A stretch of DNA of 54,275 nucleotides. It comes from Bacteroidota bacterium. Its GTDB lineage: Bacteria > Bacteroidota > Bacteroidia > Chitinophagales > Chitinophagaceae. Of this stretch, positions 42,001-48,725 are shown one piece after another. The number at the start of each line of letters is the position of its first letter. The first letter of the stretch is position 1. A program made the position numbers and the translations under genes. Location of the stretch: assembly GCA_030706735.1 (NCBI GenBank), contig JAUZNZ010000032.1, positions 1-54,275 of the forward strand, read 5' to 3'. Under the pieces are notes generated by a model. That model saw only the letters and a program-made list of their open reading frames with translations, had not been told where the DNA came from and searched no databases.

Positions 42001-42973
42001 TTGGGCCACGGACGATTCGGTCACCACGGCCCAATTGACGATCGACCTGGGCAAGCCAACCACCTTCAACGTGATCCGGCTCCGTGAGAACATCAAACTG
42101 GGACAGCGCATCGGGTCATTTACCGTGGAGGCCTACGAAGCCGGCCAATGGAAGCCGATCGGGGCCGCCACCAGCATCGGCGCGAACCGCCTCATCCGGA
42201 TGCAGCAGAACGTGGTCACGGATAAGGTCAGACTGTCGATCACCCACTCCGCCGCCTGCATTGCATTAAGTGATCTCGGTCTGTTCAAAGAGCCTCCACA
42301 CCTGGTGGCGCCATCCGTCTTCCGTGACAAGAAAGACCTGGTACATATCGAAACCCCCGCACCCGTGGCCGCCATCCATTATTCCCTGGATGGAACGGAT
42401 CCCGGTCCCGGATCCCCGAACTACAGCGAGCCTTTTCCCATGCCTGGCAGCGGCATCGTAAGAGCCCGGAGCTTCGAAGCCGACCATACCGCCAGCGAAG
42501 TGACCACCCGGGAGTTGGGCCTGTCCAAATCGGGATGGAAGGTAATCGGTTCGGTTCCCGAGGTGGGTTCGGATTCCGCGCGCGCCGGCGGCAGGGGCAG
42601 GGTTGAATGGGCCATCGATGACGTCGGGCGGACCGTCTGGAGCACCTTGCAAAGGGACAGCGCTGCGGTTGCCTCCTTGCCACAGGAACTCATCATCGAC
42701 ATGGGGAAGCTTGAAACGATCCGGGCCTTCACCTACCTGCCAAGGCAGGACAAAAGGACGGAAGGCATTGCCGACCGCTATATCTTTTATACGAGCAAGG
42801 ATGGAACGAACTGGCAGAAGGCAGCCGAAGGCGAGTTCGCCAATATCAAATCGAATCCGCTCGAGCAACTGGTCACACTGCACCATCCCCTTTCCGCCCG
42901 CTATTTCAAATTTTCGATCCTGCACGTGGTCAGTGGAAATGGCGTGGTCGTGGCCGAAGTGGGGGTACGTTGA
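39029..42973 (+). CDS. Fusion of GH35 beta-galactosidase, GH29 alpha-L-fucosidase and F5/8-type modules
   Basis: This is a 1314-residue exported glycosidase. The signal peptide has a possible lipobox (LFSC, Cys24). The GH35 domain (about 35-350) has HYPRIPREYWRDRMKMAKAM, QIENEYGSY (Glu189/Glu191, acid/base region) and LAEWYPGWF (Glu266, nucleophile). Beta-sandwich domains follow to about 620. The GH29 domain (about 632-950) starts WHETEMYCLIHFG and continues with VVVAKHHDGLCLWPS and the nucleophile motif SWHDG (Asp782). Then come a discoidin/F5-8C module (about 957-1090), a chitobiase C-terminal-like module (about 1093-1163) and a second F5-8C-like module. Both catalytic sites look intact. 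It would remove terminal galactose and fucose from one glycan. Confidence 0.9.
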   Translation: MFLNRHGKSFLLSISLLFICLFSCVNPLPAQNPRHVFALGDSTFLLDGKPFQMISGEMHYPRIPREYWRDRMKMAKAMGLNCIGTYVFWNAHEAEEGKYDFTGNNDIAGFVRIAKEEGLWVVLRPSPYVCAEWEFGGYPWWLLRDSTVKVRSKDPRFVDAYRRYINELSRQLTPLLITHGGNILMVQIENEYGSYSNDKSYLELNRRLFRQAGFDGILFTCDGADKMGNGYLPGYLPAVNGEENPTAAKEVIRKYHEGKGPFYLAEWYPGWFDNWGRAHAHTGSKRSAETLDKILSAGLSINMYMFHGGSTRGFMNGANMSKRESYSPQVSSYDYDAPLDEAGNPTEKFYAFREVIARRLPPGESLPPVPERKKTMAINDIKLSACAGVFNNLPGGVASRSPLCFEDLGQAYGFVLYRTRLADEATGWLKINGLRDFAIVYVNGRQTATLDRRLRQDSLRLENVSPHAVLDIWVENNGRINYGPFLTDNRQGITGAVTLDGRTIHNWTMYGFPFLTVCQFKFGPAPIAGQPALYKGSFSLDEVNDTYLDMRGFGKGFVFLNGINLGKYWEIGPQQTLYVPSCWLRKGVNEVLVFDELKDGHTTLNALAHPVLNELPASPQDPPKPYGALPTATQLAWHETEMYCLIHFGVDTYTDKEWGYGDEDPAIVNPVDFDAMQIVGAARAGGFKGVVVVAKHHDGLCLWPSKTTEHTISKSPWRGGRGDMVKEYQRACDKLGMRLGIYCSPWDRNNPQYGTAAYVQIYRAQLKELYTNYGPLFMSWHDGANGGDGYYGGARNTRRIDRTTYYGWDTTWAITRKLQPGAAIFGDVGPDVRWVGNEEGHAGQTCWATYTPHAPDPGMRPANGYSKYEEATEGTRNGEFWMPAECDVPLRPGWFYHASQDQQVKSPYQLLDLYYQSVGRGASLDLGIAPNRKGLLDQRDVASLKAFGDLLKQTFAVNLARGARLTASNIRGNNMGEYGPSRLTDDDRYSYWATDDSVTTAQLTIDLGKPTTFNVIRLRENIKLGQRIGSFTVEAYEAGQWKPIGAATSIGANRLIRMQQNVVTDKVRLSITHSAACIALSDLGLFKEPPHLVAPSVFRDKKDLVHIETPAPVAAIHYSLDGTDPGPGSPNYSEPFPMPGSGIVRARSFEADHTASEVTTRELGLSKSGWKVIGSVPEVGSDSARAGGRGRVEWAIDDVGRTVWSTLQRDSAAVASLPQELIIDMGKLETIRAFTYLPRQDKRTEGIADRYIFYTSKDGTNWQKAAEGEFANIKSNPLEQLVTLHHPLSARYFKFSILHVVSGNGVVVAEVGVR

Positions 42974-43013
42974 CTTCCGTCTTGCCGGACATCTTGACAA
43001 AAATCATTTCGCC

Positions 43014-43661
43014 ATGAGACGAAAATTCTTGCTTATCTGCGGTATCCTCTCGTCGCTGCTTTACGTGGCGATTAATATTCTTGTCCCGATGCATTGGACA
43101 AGTTACAGTTCCCTTTCTCAAACCGTCAGCGAGCTGTCCGCCGTCGGCGCTCCGACGAGGTCGCTTTGGCTTTGGGTGAGCGCTCCATACACGATCCTTG
43201 TGATCGCCTTCTCCTGGGGAGTGTGGAAGTCGGCTTACGGAAACCGCAGCCTTCGCGTCACCGGGGAATTGATGATCGTTTATGGCCTGCTCGGCCTCAT
43301 TTGGCCATTCGCCCCGATGCACCTCCGCGAGACGTTGGCTGCAGGCGGGGGTACCCTGTCCGACACCGTCCATCTCGCACTGGGTGCGGTGACCGAGATC
43401 CTCTATCTGGTCGCCCTGGGGTTTGCGGCCAGATCGTTAGGCAAGGGATTCCGGCTCTACTGCATAGCAACCTTCGCGGTTCTGCTTTGCTTTGGCGCGC
43501 TGACCTTCCTGGATGCCCCAAATGTCGCCAGAAACGGGCCTACGCCGTTCATCGGCCTGTGGGAACGGATCAATATCGGGGTGTTCCTGCTCTGGGTCGT
43601 TGTGCTGGCCCTCCTTCTCATGTCCCGGCCTGACGCGGATCGGAAGGCAGCAGGCTCATAG
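43014..43661 (+). CDS. DUF998 family membrane protein
   Basis: This 215-residue inner-membrane protein has about six hydrophobic helices. MRRKFLLICGILSSLLYVAINIL and SQTVSELSAVGAPTRSLWLW are typical of DUF998. An open frame begins 137 codons earlier inside the glycosidase gene, but that part is a shadow and the ATG at 43014 fits the membrane protein start. The final codons lie inside a 27-bp sequence that is repeated 1 kb downstream, and its last six bases overlap the stop of the convergent ygaP-like gene. Function unknown. Confidence 0.82.
   Translation: MRRKFLLICGILSSLLYVAINILVPMHWTSYSSLSQTVSELSAVGAPTRSLWLWVSAPYTILVIAFSWGVWKSAYGNRSLRVTGELMIVYGLLGLIWPFAPMHLRETLAAGGGTLSDTVHLALGAVTEILYLVALGFAARSLGKGFRLYCIATFAVLLCFGALTFLDAPNVARNGPTPFIGLWERINIGVFLLWVVVLALLLMSRPDADRKAAGS
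43615..43641. repeat. 27-bp direct repeat, copy 1 (in the DUF998 3' end)
   Basis: This segment (TTCTCATGTCCCGGCCTGAC and seven further bases) recurs at 44623-44649 with 26 of 27 identities. The two copies flank the ygaP-like and crp genes. Here it encodes LLMSRPDAD of the DUF998 protein. Confidence 0.85.
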
Positions 43662-43835
43662 CTTGCACTGACCTGCGCCGCAACAACCGATATTTGCCAA
43701 CGCCATGAACAGGAGGAAGGCGCCCGCTAATCCCAATACCCAATCCCTGGTGAATATGGCCTGCCCGATAGCGACGATGCCGAAGATCAGGCGCAGTGCA
43801 CGCATCAGGTTCCAGCCATAAATGATCGTCTTCAT
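43656..43835 (-). CDS. YgaP-like (DUF2892) small membrane protein
   Basis: This is a 59-residue membrane protein with two helices (LMRALRLIFGIVAIGQAIF and WVLGLAGAFLLFMALANI) and a Cys-containing tail GCCGAGQCKL. It matches the transmembrane part of YgaP-type proteins without the rhodanese domain. Such small proteins are common near sulfur, redox or Crp/Fnr genes. The ATG at 43835 begins the family sequence; the frame extends nine codons further. It is divergent from crp and shares its intergenic region, including the Crp-type palindrome. Confidence 0.75.
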   Translation of the reverse strand: MKTIIYGWNLMRALRLIFGIVAIGQAIFTRDWVLGLAGAFLLFMALANIGCCGAGQCKL

Positions 43836-43927
43836 GTAATCTGTTTTTGCAGGGAATTCCACGGGACACTAAGAAAATTGGACATGTTGTTTTAATTGCA
43901 AAAATATTTCGTCAAACAAGTATTTGC

Positions 43928-43959
43928 CGTGACTTATATCACGCCTTTGATTATTTTTG
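43928..43959 (+). promoter_or_regulatory. Crp-type palindrome overlapping the crp promoter
   Basis: CGTGA-CTTATA-TCACG (43928-43943) is a perfect 5+6+5 palindrome of the Crp type (TGTGA-N6-TCACA). Twenty bases after the GTG inside it, at the place of the -33 TTG, comes an exact -7 match TATTTTTG (43952-43959). The crp ATG follows four bases later. Binding would cover the -33 element, which suggests autorepression. The site is 93 bases upstream of the divergent ygaP-like gene. Confidence 0.65.
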
Positions 43960-43963
43960 CCGA

Positions 43964-44605
43964 ATGGTGGAAGAGAAGCAGATAAGCGACCTTTTTCCCT
44001 CCTTTGAACCAGGGCTTATCCGCATCATGAGCGAAAAGGCCCGCCTGCGTGAATTCCGGGCAGGAGATCTGTTGATGAAGACTGGCCAGCATATCAGATC
44101 GACCATGCTCATTACGAAAGGATTGGTCAAGATATTCCGTGAAGACGACGAAGGCAACGAATTCTTCATGTATTATCTGCAGCCCGGACAGGCCTGTGCA
44201 TTATCCATGATATGCGAGATCAAACAGGAGACTAGCCAGATCATGGCCCGGGCCATGGCTGATACGGAAACCATCAGCATTCCCCTTGAATTCATGGACC
44301 AATGGATGACGCAATATAAGACCTGGTACCATTTTGTTCTTGAATCCTATCGCTCCCGCTTTGAAGAACTGCTGACAACCATCGATCACATCGCTTTCCG
44401 CAATATGGATGAACGACTCCTGCACTACCTTAAAAAACAGCAGGCAACACTCAAGTCCAGCCGTTTTGCTGTTTCGATGACGGAGATCGCGTCCGACCTT
44501 AACTCTTCCCGCGAGGTCATCTCCCGCCTGTTAAAGAAAATGTCCGACAAAGGCCTGGTTCGGATCGACCGCAACGTCCTCGAGATCATTCATCTTGACC
44601 TGTAA
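43964..44605 (+). CDS. Crp/Fnr-family transcription regulator of the stress island
   Basis: The 213 residues comprise an effector-binding barrel (about 15-125; FRAGDLLMKTGQHIRSTMLITKG, FFMYYLQPGQACALSMICEI), a long dimer helix and a winged helix with recognition segment VSMTEIASDLNSSREVISRLLKKM. Two Cys (in QACALSMICE) are present, but no Fnr N-terminal cluster. The barrel sequence differs clearly from the regulator at 31616-32209. The open frame continues 39 codons upstream, but the ATG at 43964 follows a perfect -7 box and gives the family-like start MVEEKQISDLFPSF. It is probably autoregulated through the palindrome at 43928-43943. Confidence 0.88.
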   Translation: MVEEKQISDLFPSFEPGLIRIMSEKARLREFRAGDLLMKTGQHIRSTMLITKGLVKIFREDDEGNEFFMYYLQPGQACALSMICEIKQETSQIMARAMADTETISIPLEFMDQWMTQYKTWYHFVLESYRSRFEELLTTIDHIAFRNMDERLLHYLKKQQATLKSSRFAVSMTEIASDLNSSREVISRLLKKMSDKGLVRIDRNVLEIIHLDL

Positions 44606-44622
44606 TTCCCACAAGGTAATCA

Positions 44623-44649
44623 TTCTCATGTCCCGGCCTGACCCGGATC
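44623..44649. repeat. 27-bp direct repeat, copy 2 (intergenic, upstream of osmC)
   Basis: 26 of 27 bases match 43615-43641. Read in the corresponding frame it gives IILMSRPDPDHAKK, echoing the LLLMSRPDADRKA end of the DUF998 protein before a stop. It is therefore likely a relic of a duplicated DUF998 3' end rather than a functional site. Confidence 0.8.
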
Positions 44650-44703
44650 ATGCGAAAAAGCCATACCAATGGCCATTTTTGTAAACTACCTAAAATCTCG
44701 ATT

Positions 44704-45156
44704 ATGGAAACTACACATTATTACGAAGTTGGCCTGAACTGGGAAACAGGCCGTAAAGGCCTGATCAGTTCACCCGTTCTGGACTCTTCGATAGAAGTGG
44801 CCACCCCGCCTGAATTTGCCAAGGGTATTCCGGGCGTCTGGTCGCCGGAACATCTGTTGGTGGCAGCCGTCAATAGCTGCCTGATGACGACCTTTCTGGC
44901 CATCGCAGAGAACTCGGGCCTGAAATTTGTGAATTTCGAAAGTAAGGCAACGGGAAAACTGGAGAAAGTGGACGGGAAATATATGATCAGCGAAATTATC
45001 CTGACGCCGGTATTGTCCATTGAAAGCAGTGCAGACGAACAACGGGCCATACGTGTTCTCCAAAAGTCCGAGGACGCGTGCCTGATCTCCAATTCCGTTA
45101 AGTCGCGAATCATCTTTCAACCACAGATCAATGTCAAATATGTAAACCATCTTTAG
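44704..45156 (+). CDS. OsmC/Ohr-family peroxide-reducing protein
   Basis: This 150-residue cytoplasmic protein has the two redox cysteines of the family, Cys59 in AVNSCLMTTFLAIAE and Cys126 in SEDACLISNSV, preceded by the conserved PEHLLVAA. OsmC/Ohr proteins reduce organic hydroperoxides using thiols. The ATG at 44704 begins the family sequence (METTHYYEVGLNW); an upstream in-frame start at 44650 would include non-homologous residues. A 68-aa-shorter relative to Ohr is not seen; length is normal. The next small gene starts three bases after its stop, so the two are coupled. Confidence 0.88.
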   Translation: METTHYYEVGLNWETGRKGLISSPVLDSSIEVATPPEFAKGIPGVWSPEHLLVAAVNSCLMTTFLAIAENSGLKFVNFESKATGKLEKVDGKYMISEIILTPVLSIESSADEQRAIRVLQKSEDACLISNSVKSRIIFQPQINVKYVNHL

Positions 45157-45159
45157 GAA

Positions 45160-45408
45160 ATGGCTATAATTAAATGCAAGATAGGCAACCGGGAATACCG
45201 TCTGGACTATGAGAAAGTGAAGATTACCAGCGGAGTCCTCTATCATGGCACAGTTTTTCAAAACCATATCTTCGAATTCTTCTTTGTCGTCTTTACGAAT
45301 GGCGACCCTATCCTGTTCTCGCCGCTCCATGCGGATGAAGAACGAAAACGCGTCGTCATTAAGGCGATTGAGGAGCATGAAAAGGGCTTATTGACCAGAT
45401 CCAATTAA
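45160..45408 (+). CDS. Small hypothetical protein coupled to osmC
   Basis: I do not recognise this 82-residue cytoplasmic protein. It is predicted mainly as beta strands (MAIIKCKIGNREYRLDYEKV, then FFFVVFTNGDPILFSPL) with a charged C-terminal helix (DEERKRVVIKAIEEHEKG). It starts three bases after osmC and is followed after 17 bases by the erythromycin-esterase-family gene, so it appears to be the middle gene of a three-gene operon. Confidence 0.6.
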   Translation: MAIIKCKIGNREYRLDYEKVKITSGVLYHGTVFQNHIFEFFFVVFTNGDPILFSPLHADEERKRVVIKAIEEHEKGLLTRSN

Positions 45409-45425
45409 CAAGTAAACGTTCAGCC

Positions 45426-46760
45426 ATGCCGCACTATTTTACCAAACCATCCAAAGTAAATGAAGAGGAAGCCACTGGCGCCATCCGGCAATGGGCCTAC
45501 CCGCTCACGGATCGGGACAGCCTGGATCCCCTGTTCAAACGCATCGGTGACGCCCGCATCGTCATGCTGGGTGAAGCTTCCCATGGCACGCACGAATACT
45601 ACAACTGGCGCAGCTATATTTCCAGGCGACTGATCGAAGAAAAAGGCTTTCAATTTATTGCAGTCGAAGGAGATTGGCCTGATTGCTACCGGCTGAACCG
45701 GTATATAAAGAATTATACGGACCAGGGAAAGGGGGCATTTAACGTACTTCACTCTTTTAACAGGTGGCCGACCTGGATGTGGGCCAATTGGGAGGTCATT
45801 GCCCTGGCAGACTGGCTGCAACAATACAACCGCGCGCTGCCCGCAACCAGGAAGGTCGGATTCTATGGGTTGGATGTTTATAGTCTTTGGGAGAGCCTGG
45901 AGAATATCATGCAATACCTGCAAAGAACGGATCCGCAGGCCCTGAAAGTAGCGGAGGAAGCATTCAAATGCTTTGAGCCGTACCGGCGCGAAGACGGGCA
46001 GTCCTATGCCAGAGCAACCCAGTTCGTCCCGGAATTATGTGAGAATGAAGTAGTCCATCTGCTGAAGGAGATCCGCGCCAAGCTCCCTACCTATAATACC
46101 GACCATGAAAATGTGTTCAATGCAGAGCAAAATGCCCTGGTGATGGTTGACGCCGAGAAATACTACCGGGCCATGGTCCAGGGGGGCGCCCATTCGTGGA
46201 ATGTGCGCGACGATCATATGGCTCAAACGCTTGACCGTCTTTTGAATTTGCATGGCAGCAACGCAAAGGCCATCGTATGGGCTCATAATACGCATGTCGG
46301 GGACGCCCGGGCGACAGATATGAGCGACGAAGGCATGTATAATATCGGGGAATTGGCCAGGCTGAAATATCACGATGATCAGATTGTGTTGGTAGGTTTC
46401 GGCTCCTATGAAGGCTCCGCCATCGCCGGCCACAGTTGGGGCGCGGCAATGGAAAAGATGGCCGTCCCTCCCGCCTCAAAAGGTTCATGGGAATATTTAC
46501 TGCATATAGCCGGTAACAAAAATAAGCTATTGGTCATGGATGATCTGCATCACGATGTCTTCATGGAAAATCATATAGGTCATCGCGCCATCGGGGTGGT
46601 GTATAATTCCCAATATGAACAATATGGGAACTACGTGCCCAGCATCCTTCCGTTACGTTATGACGCTTTTATTTATCTGGACCACACGACGGCCCTGCAT
46701 CCCTTGCATATCCGGCCCGATGGCCACCAGATGCCGGAGACCTTTCCATTTGGGGTTTGA
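45426..46760 (+). CDS. Erythromycin esterase family (EreA/ChaN-like) protein
   Basis: This 444-residue cytoplasmic protein has the family signature MLGEASHGTHEYYNWR (active-site Glu and His) near residue 50. Further segments are FIAVEGDWPDCYRLNRYIK, WPTWMWANWEVIALADWL, GLDVYSLWESLENIMQYL, AIVWAHNTHVGDARATDM and GFGSYEGSAIAG. True macrolide resistance enzymes are only one branch; this branch is the one found in stress islands and in mycobacterial Rv2030c, with unknown substrate. The position after osmC and a small gene, and before the UspA operon on the other strand, supports a stress role rather than macrolide resistance (inference). Confidence 0.85.
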   Translation: MPHYFTKPSKVNEEEATGAIRQWAYPLTDRDSLDPLFKRIGDARIVMLGEASHGTHEYYNWRSYISRRLIEEKGFQFIAVEGDWPDCYRLNRYIKNYTDQGKGAFNVLHSFNRWPTWMWANWEVIALADWLQQYNRALPATRKVGFYGLDVYSLWESLENIMQYLQRTDPQALKVAEEAFKCFEPYRREDGQSYARATQFVPELCENEVVHLLKEIRAKLPTYNTDHENVFNAEQNALVMVDAEKYYRAMVQGGAHSWNVRDDHMAQTLDRLLNLHGSNAKAIVWAHNTHVGDARATDMSDEGMYNIGELARLKYHDDQIVLVGFGSYEGSAIAGHSWGAAMEKMAVPPASKGSWEYLLHIAGNKNKLLVMDDLHHDVFMENHIGHRAIGVVYNSQYEQYGNYVPSILPLRYDAFIYLDHTTALHPLHIRPDGHQMPETFPFGV

Positions 46761-46788
46761 TAGCCAAATGGAGGGTGACAGCCGATTT

Positions 46789-47649
46789 TTAAAAAAGGAC
46801 GGAATGCGTATGTTTCCCCAGCCTATGGGATTGTTCCGGCAAGACCAGCAAGGGGATATTGGTCTTAAAGATCATTTCCTTCGTATTGCTCCGCAGGAAC
46901 CATCTTTCCGGCAGTGATTCTTTATGCGGGACCATCGCCAGCAGATCGACATGATGGGTCGAAACAAACTCACTCAGTGCCTTATCGATGTTCTTATCCA
47001 CGGGAAATTCAAATAAAGGTTCCAGGTCGGCTACCATGGTCTTGAGGTTCCATGGCCGGTTAAGCACTTCGACCACTTCGTTGGATCTTTTTGTAACGAC
47101 CCGTACCACATAAAGCTTCGAATGGAATTTCTCTACAAGACCCCGGAGGGCGTCCAATAGATGCGTTCCGGATTGTGAGGAGATATCATTCGCCAGCGCG
47201 ATGGTCGCGGGATCCCTATAAGACACCCCTTCCGGTATCACGATCACGGGAATAGCGGATTTCTTCGCCAACGAAGTCACCGTACTGCCAAATAACTTCC
47301 GTGCCGTTTTCCCCGCCCCCTTCATGCCCGCCAGAATAAGGTCTGCATTCATTTCTTTGGCGGCGCCCAGGATCGTATCGGCTACCGGCCCTTCCTTGGC
47401 CACTATCTCAAGACGAGTGGCTCTTTCGGAACTGAAAAGATCCGCCTCCGCCTCCAGCTGCTGTTTCACCAGTTCTCCCAGGTCTACGGGCATGGCCGTC
47501 ACCAACGAATCGGTAGCGACGACGGGCAAAGGTTGATAAGCATTCAGCAAGATTACCCTTCCATTGAATGCCCTGGCCAGTTCAATCCCGTATTGAGTGG
47601 CATTTCGTGAAGCGGCGGAAAAATCGGTTGCTATCAGAAAAGTCTTCAT
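46789..47649 (-). CDS. Tandem-domain universal stress protein (UspA family)
   Basis: The 286 residues form two Usp domains (about 1-142 and 150-286). The first begins MKTFLIATDFSAASRNATQYG and contains the ATP-binding pattern G-x2-G-x9-G-S in GMKGAGKTARKLFGS, so it should bind ATP. The second domain is degenerate at this loop. The ATG at 47649 lies two bases after the stop of the upstream small gene; a TTG at 47655 is also in frame. Family members are induced by stasis, low oxygen or NO in several bacteria. The operon is divergent from the nitroreductase operon, with an Fnr-type box between. Confidence 0.9.
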   Translation of the reverse strand: MKTFLIATDFSAASRNATQYGIELARAFNGRVILLNAYQPLPVVATDSLVTAMPVDLGELVKQQLEAEADLFSSERATRLEIVAKEGPVADTILGAAKEMNADLILAGMKGAGKTARKLFGSTVTSLAKKSAIPVIVIPEGVSYRDPATIALANDISSQSGTHLLDALRGLVEKFHSKLYVVRVVTKRSNEVVEVLNRPWNLKTMVADLEPLFEFPVDKNIDKALSEFVSTHHVDLLAMVPHKESLPERWFLRSNTKEMIFKTNIPLLVLPEQSHRLGKHTHSVLF

Positions 47650-47651
47650 AT

Positions 47652-47939
47652 TCAAAATATTTTTAAATGATTGTTTCGATTTCTCTTAACCCGGCTTCTG
47701 CCTGGCCTCTTATCCTGGTTAAGCCGCAGGTTGAATGCCTGCATGATCTCTCTCTTCAAATTTCCGGGGAAAATATTCGGCTCACTGACCAGACTATAGC
47801 CTTCTTCCTCTCCCACGACATAGTCAAACTGATAATACCTTTTTTTGAATATCCGGGGGTGACTTTCCATGATCTCTCTGACATCTTGCAGGAAGGTGCC
47901 AAAGAGCGCATCGCTTCGGGGTGTTTTTGCAGGTCCCAT
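47652..47939 (-). CDS. Small hypothetical protein upstream of uspA
   Basis: I do not recognise this 95-residue cytoplasmic protein. It has an aromatic central segment (HPRIFKKRYYQFDYVVGEEEGYSLVSEPN) and a very basic C-terminus (RPGRSRVKRNRNNHLKIF), which would suit nucleic-acid or ribosome contact, but this is only a charge-based guess. The ATG at 47939 is preferred over a TTG at 47948. It is the first gene of a two-gene operon with uspA (two bases apart), and the Fnr-type box lies 68 bases upstream. Confidence 0.55.
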   Translation of the reverse strand: MGPAKTPRSDALFGTFLQDVREIMESHPRIFKKRYYQFDYVVGEEEGYSLVSEPNIFPGNLKREIMQAFNLRLNQDKRPGRSRVKRNRNNHLKIF

Positions 47940-48006
47940 ATCATTCAATTTTGATTAAGGTACAACCCTCCCATTCGGGACGACATGATCAGCTATCCTC
48001 TTGTGC

Positions 48007-48020
48007 TTGATACTTATCAG
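48007..48020. promoter_or_regulatory. Fnr-type box between the uspA and nitroreductase operons
   Basis: TTGAT-ACTT-ATCAG matches the Fnr consensus TTGAT-N4-ATCAA at nine of ten defined positions. It lies 68 bases before the small gene-uspA operon (minus) and 64 bases before the nitroreductase ATG (plus). A -7-like TAGCTTTA at 48065-48072 would put the box at about -64 for nitroreductase, close to the class I position. Confidence 0.6.
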
Positions 48021-48083
48021 CTTAGACGCTGATGGGCATCATGGCCTGCAGGGGAATTAGGGATTAGCTTTATAAAAAAAGTT

Positions 48084-48716
48084 ATGGAAAGGACCCTTTT
48101 GGCGCCGGTAGAAAAGACGGAAACCGAAAAGATCATTTATTCCCGTCGCGCCGTAAGAAGATATAAGAACAAACCTGTTGACAGGCAAGTGGTTGAAGAG
48201 GTGCTGGAGGCTGGCCGGATGGCGCCGTCGGCTATGAACAGACAGCCCTGGCAGTTTTACGTGCTCACCAATAAGGAGACTATAAAGGCTTTCTCAAAGG
48301 AGATCGCCGGGGTTGCGATGAAGGGCGCGTTGAGATCCGGTGTTTCCGGTATCGCCCAAATGTTAAAGGCAGCCTCCGGGCTTTTGCACCTGTCCCGTGG
48401 GGTCGACCTTCACGCGATAAAGGACCCTGTCTTTTACGGAGCTCCGGTGGTCATCTTCCTTACGGCTCGCCGGGACAATGAATGGGCTTCCCTGGATATC
48501 GGCATGTGCGCGCAGAATATCATGCTGGCGGCGAAATCCCTGGGATTGGATACTTGTCCCGTCGGCTTCGGCAAATTTGTGGAAAAAACGAAGATCTTCC
48601 CCAGGCTGCATGTGCCGGCTTCGGAGGAAGTCAAGCTGGCCATTATCCTGGGCTATGGTGACGAATCGCCCGAAGTGCACGAAAGGACCAGGGATAACCT
48701 ATTATTCATCGATTAA
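48084..48716 (+). CDS. Nitroreductase family protein
   Basis: This 210-residue FMN-binding oxidoreductase shows the family start YSRRAVRRYKNKPVDRQVVEEVLEAGRMAPSAMNRQPWQFYV (Arg, Ser and Asn contacts to FMN). MCAQNIMLAAKSLGLDTCPVGFGKF and an ILGYGDESPE segment near the C-terminus follow. Such enzymes reduce nitro groups, quinones or flavins using NAD(P)H. A mildly unusual insertion lies around residues 75-115 (MKGALRSGVSGIAQMLKAASGLLHLSRGVD). It starts the operon with the SDR gene (nine bases apart) and carries the Fnr-type box upstream. Confidence 0.9.
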   Translation: MERTLLAPVEKTETEKIIYSRRAVRRYKNKPVDRQVVEEVLEAGRMAPSAMNRQPWQFYVLTNKETIKAFSKEIAGVAMKGALRSGVSGIAQMLKAASGLLHLSRGVDLHAIKDPVFYGAPVVIFLTARRDNEWASLDIGMCAQNIMLAAKSLGLDTCPVGFGKFVEKTKIFPRLHVPASEEVKLAIILGYGDESPEVHERTRDNLLFID

Positions 48717-48725
48717 AGAACGGAT

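Noticed and set aside
42603-43013. Possible upstream start of the DUF998 gene
   Set aside because: The region is in another frame of the glycosidase gene and gives Pro/Arg/Ser-rich sequence; the membrane protein starts at 43014.
43847-43963. Possible upstream start of the second crp gene
   Set aside because: The extension runs through the promoter and the palindrome, and adds residues without family similarity.
45426-46760. Erythromycin-esterase family as an antibiotic-resistance gene
   Set aside because: Family membership alone does not show macrolide hydrolysis; the stress-island context favours another role.
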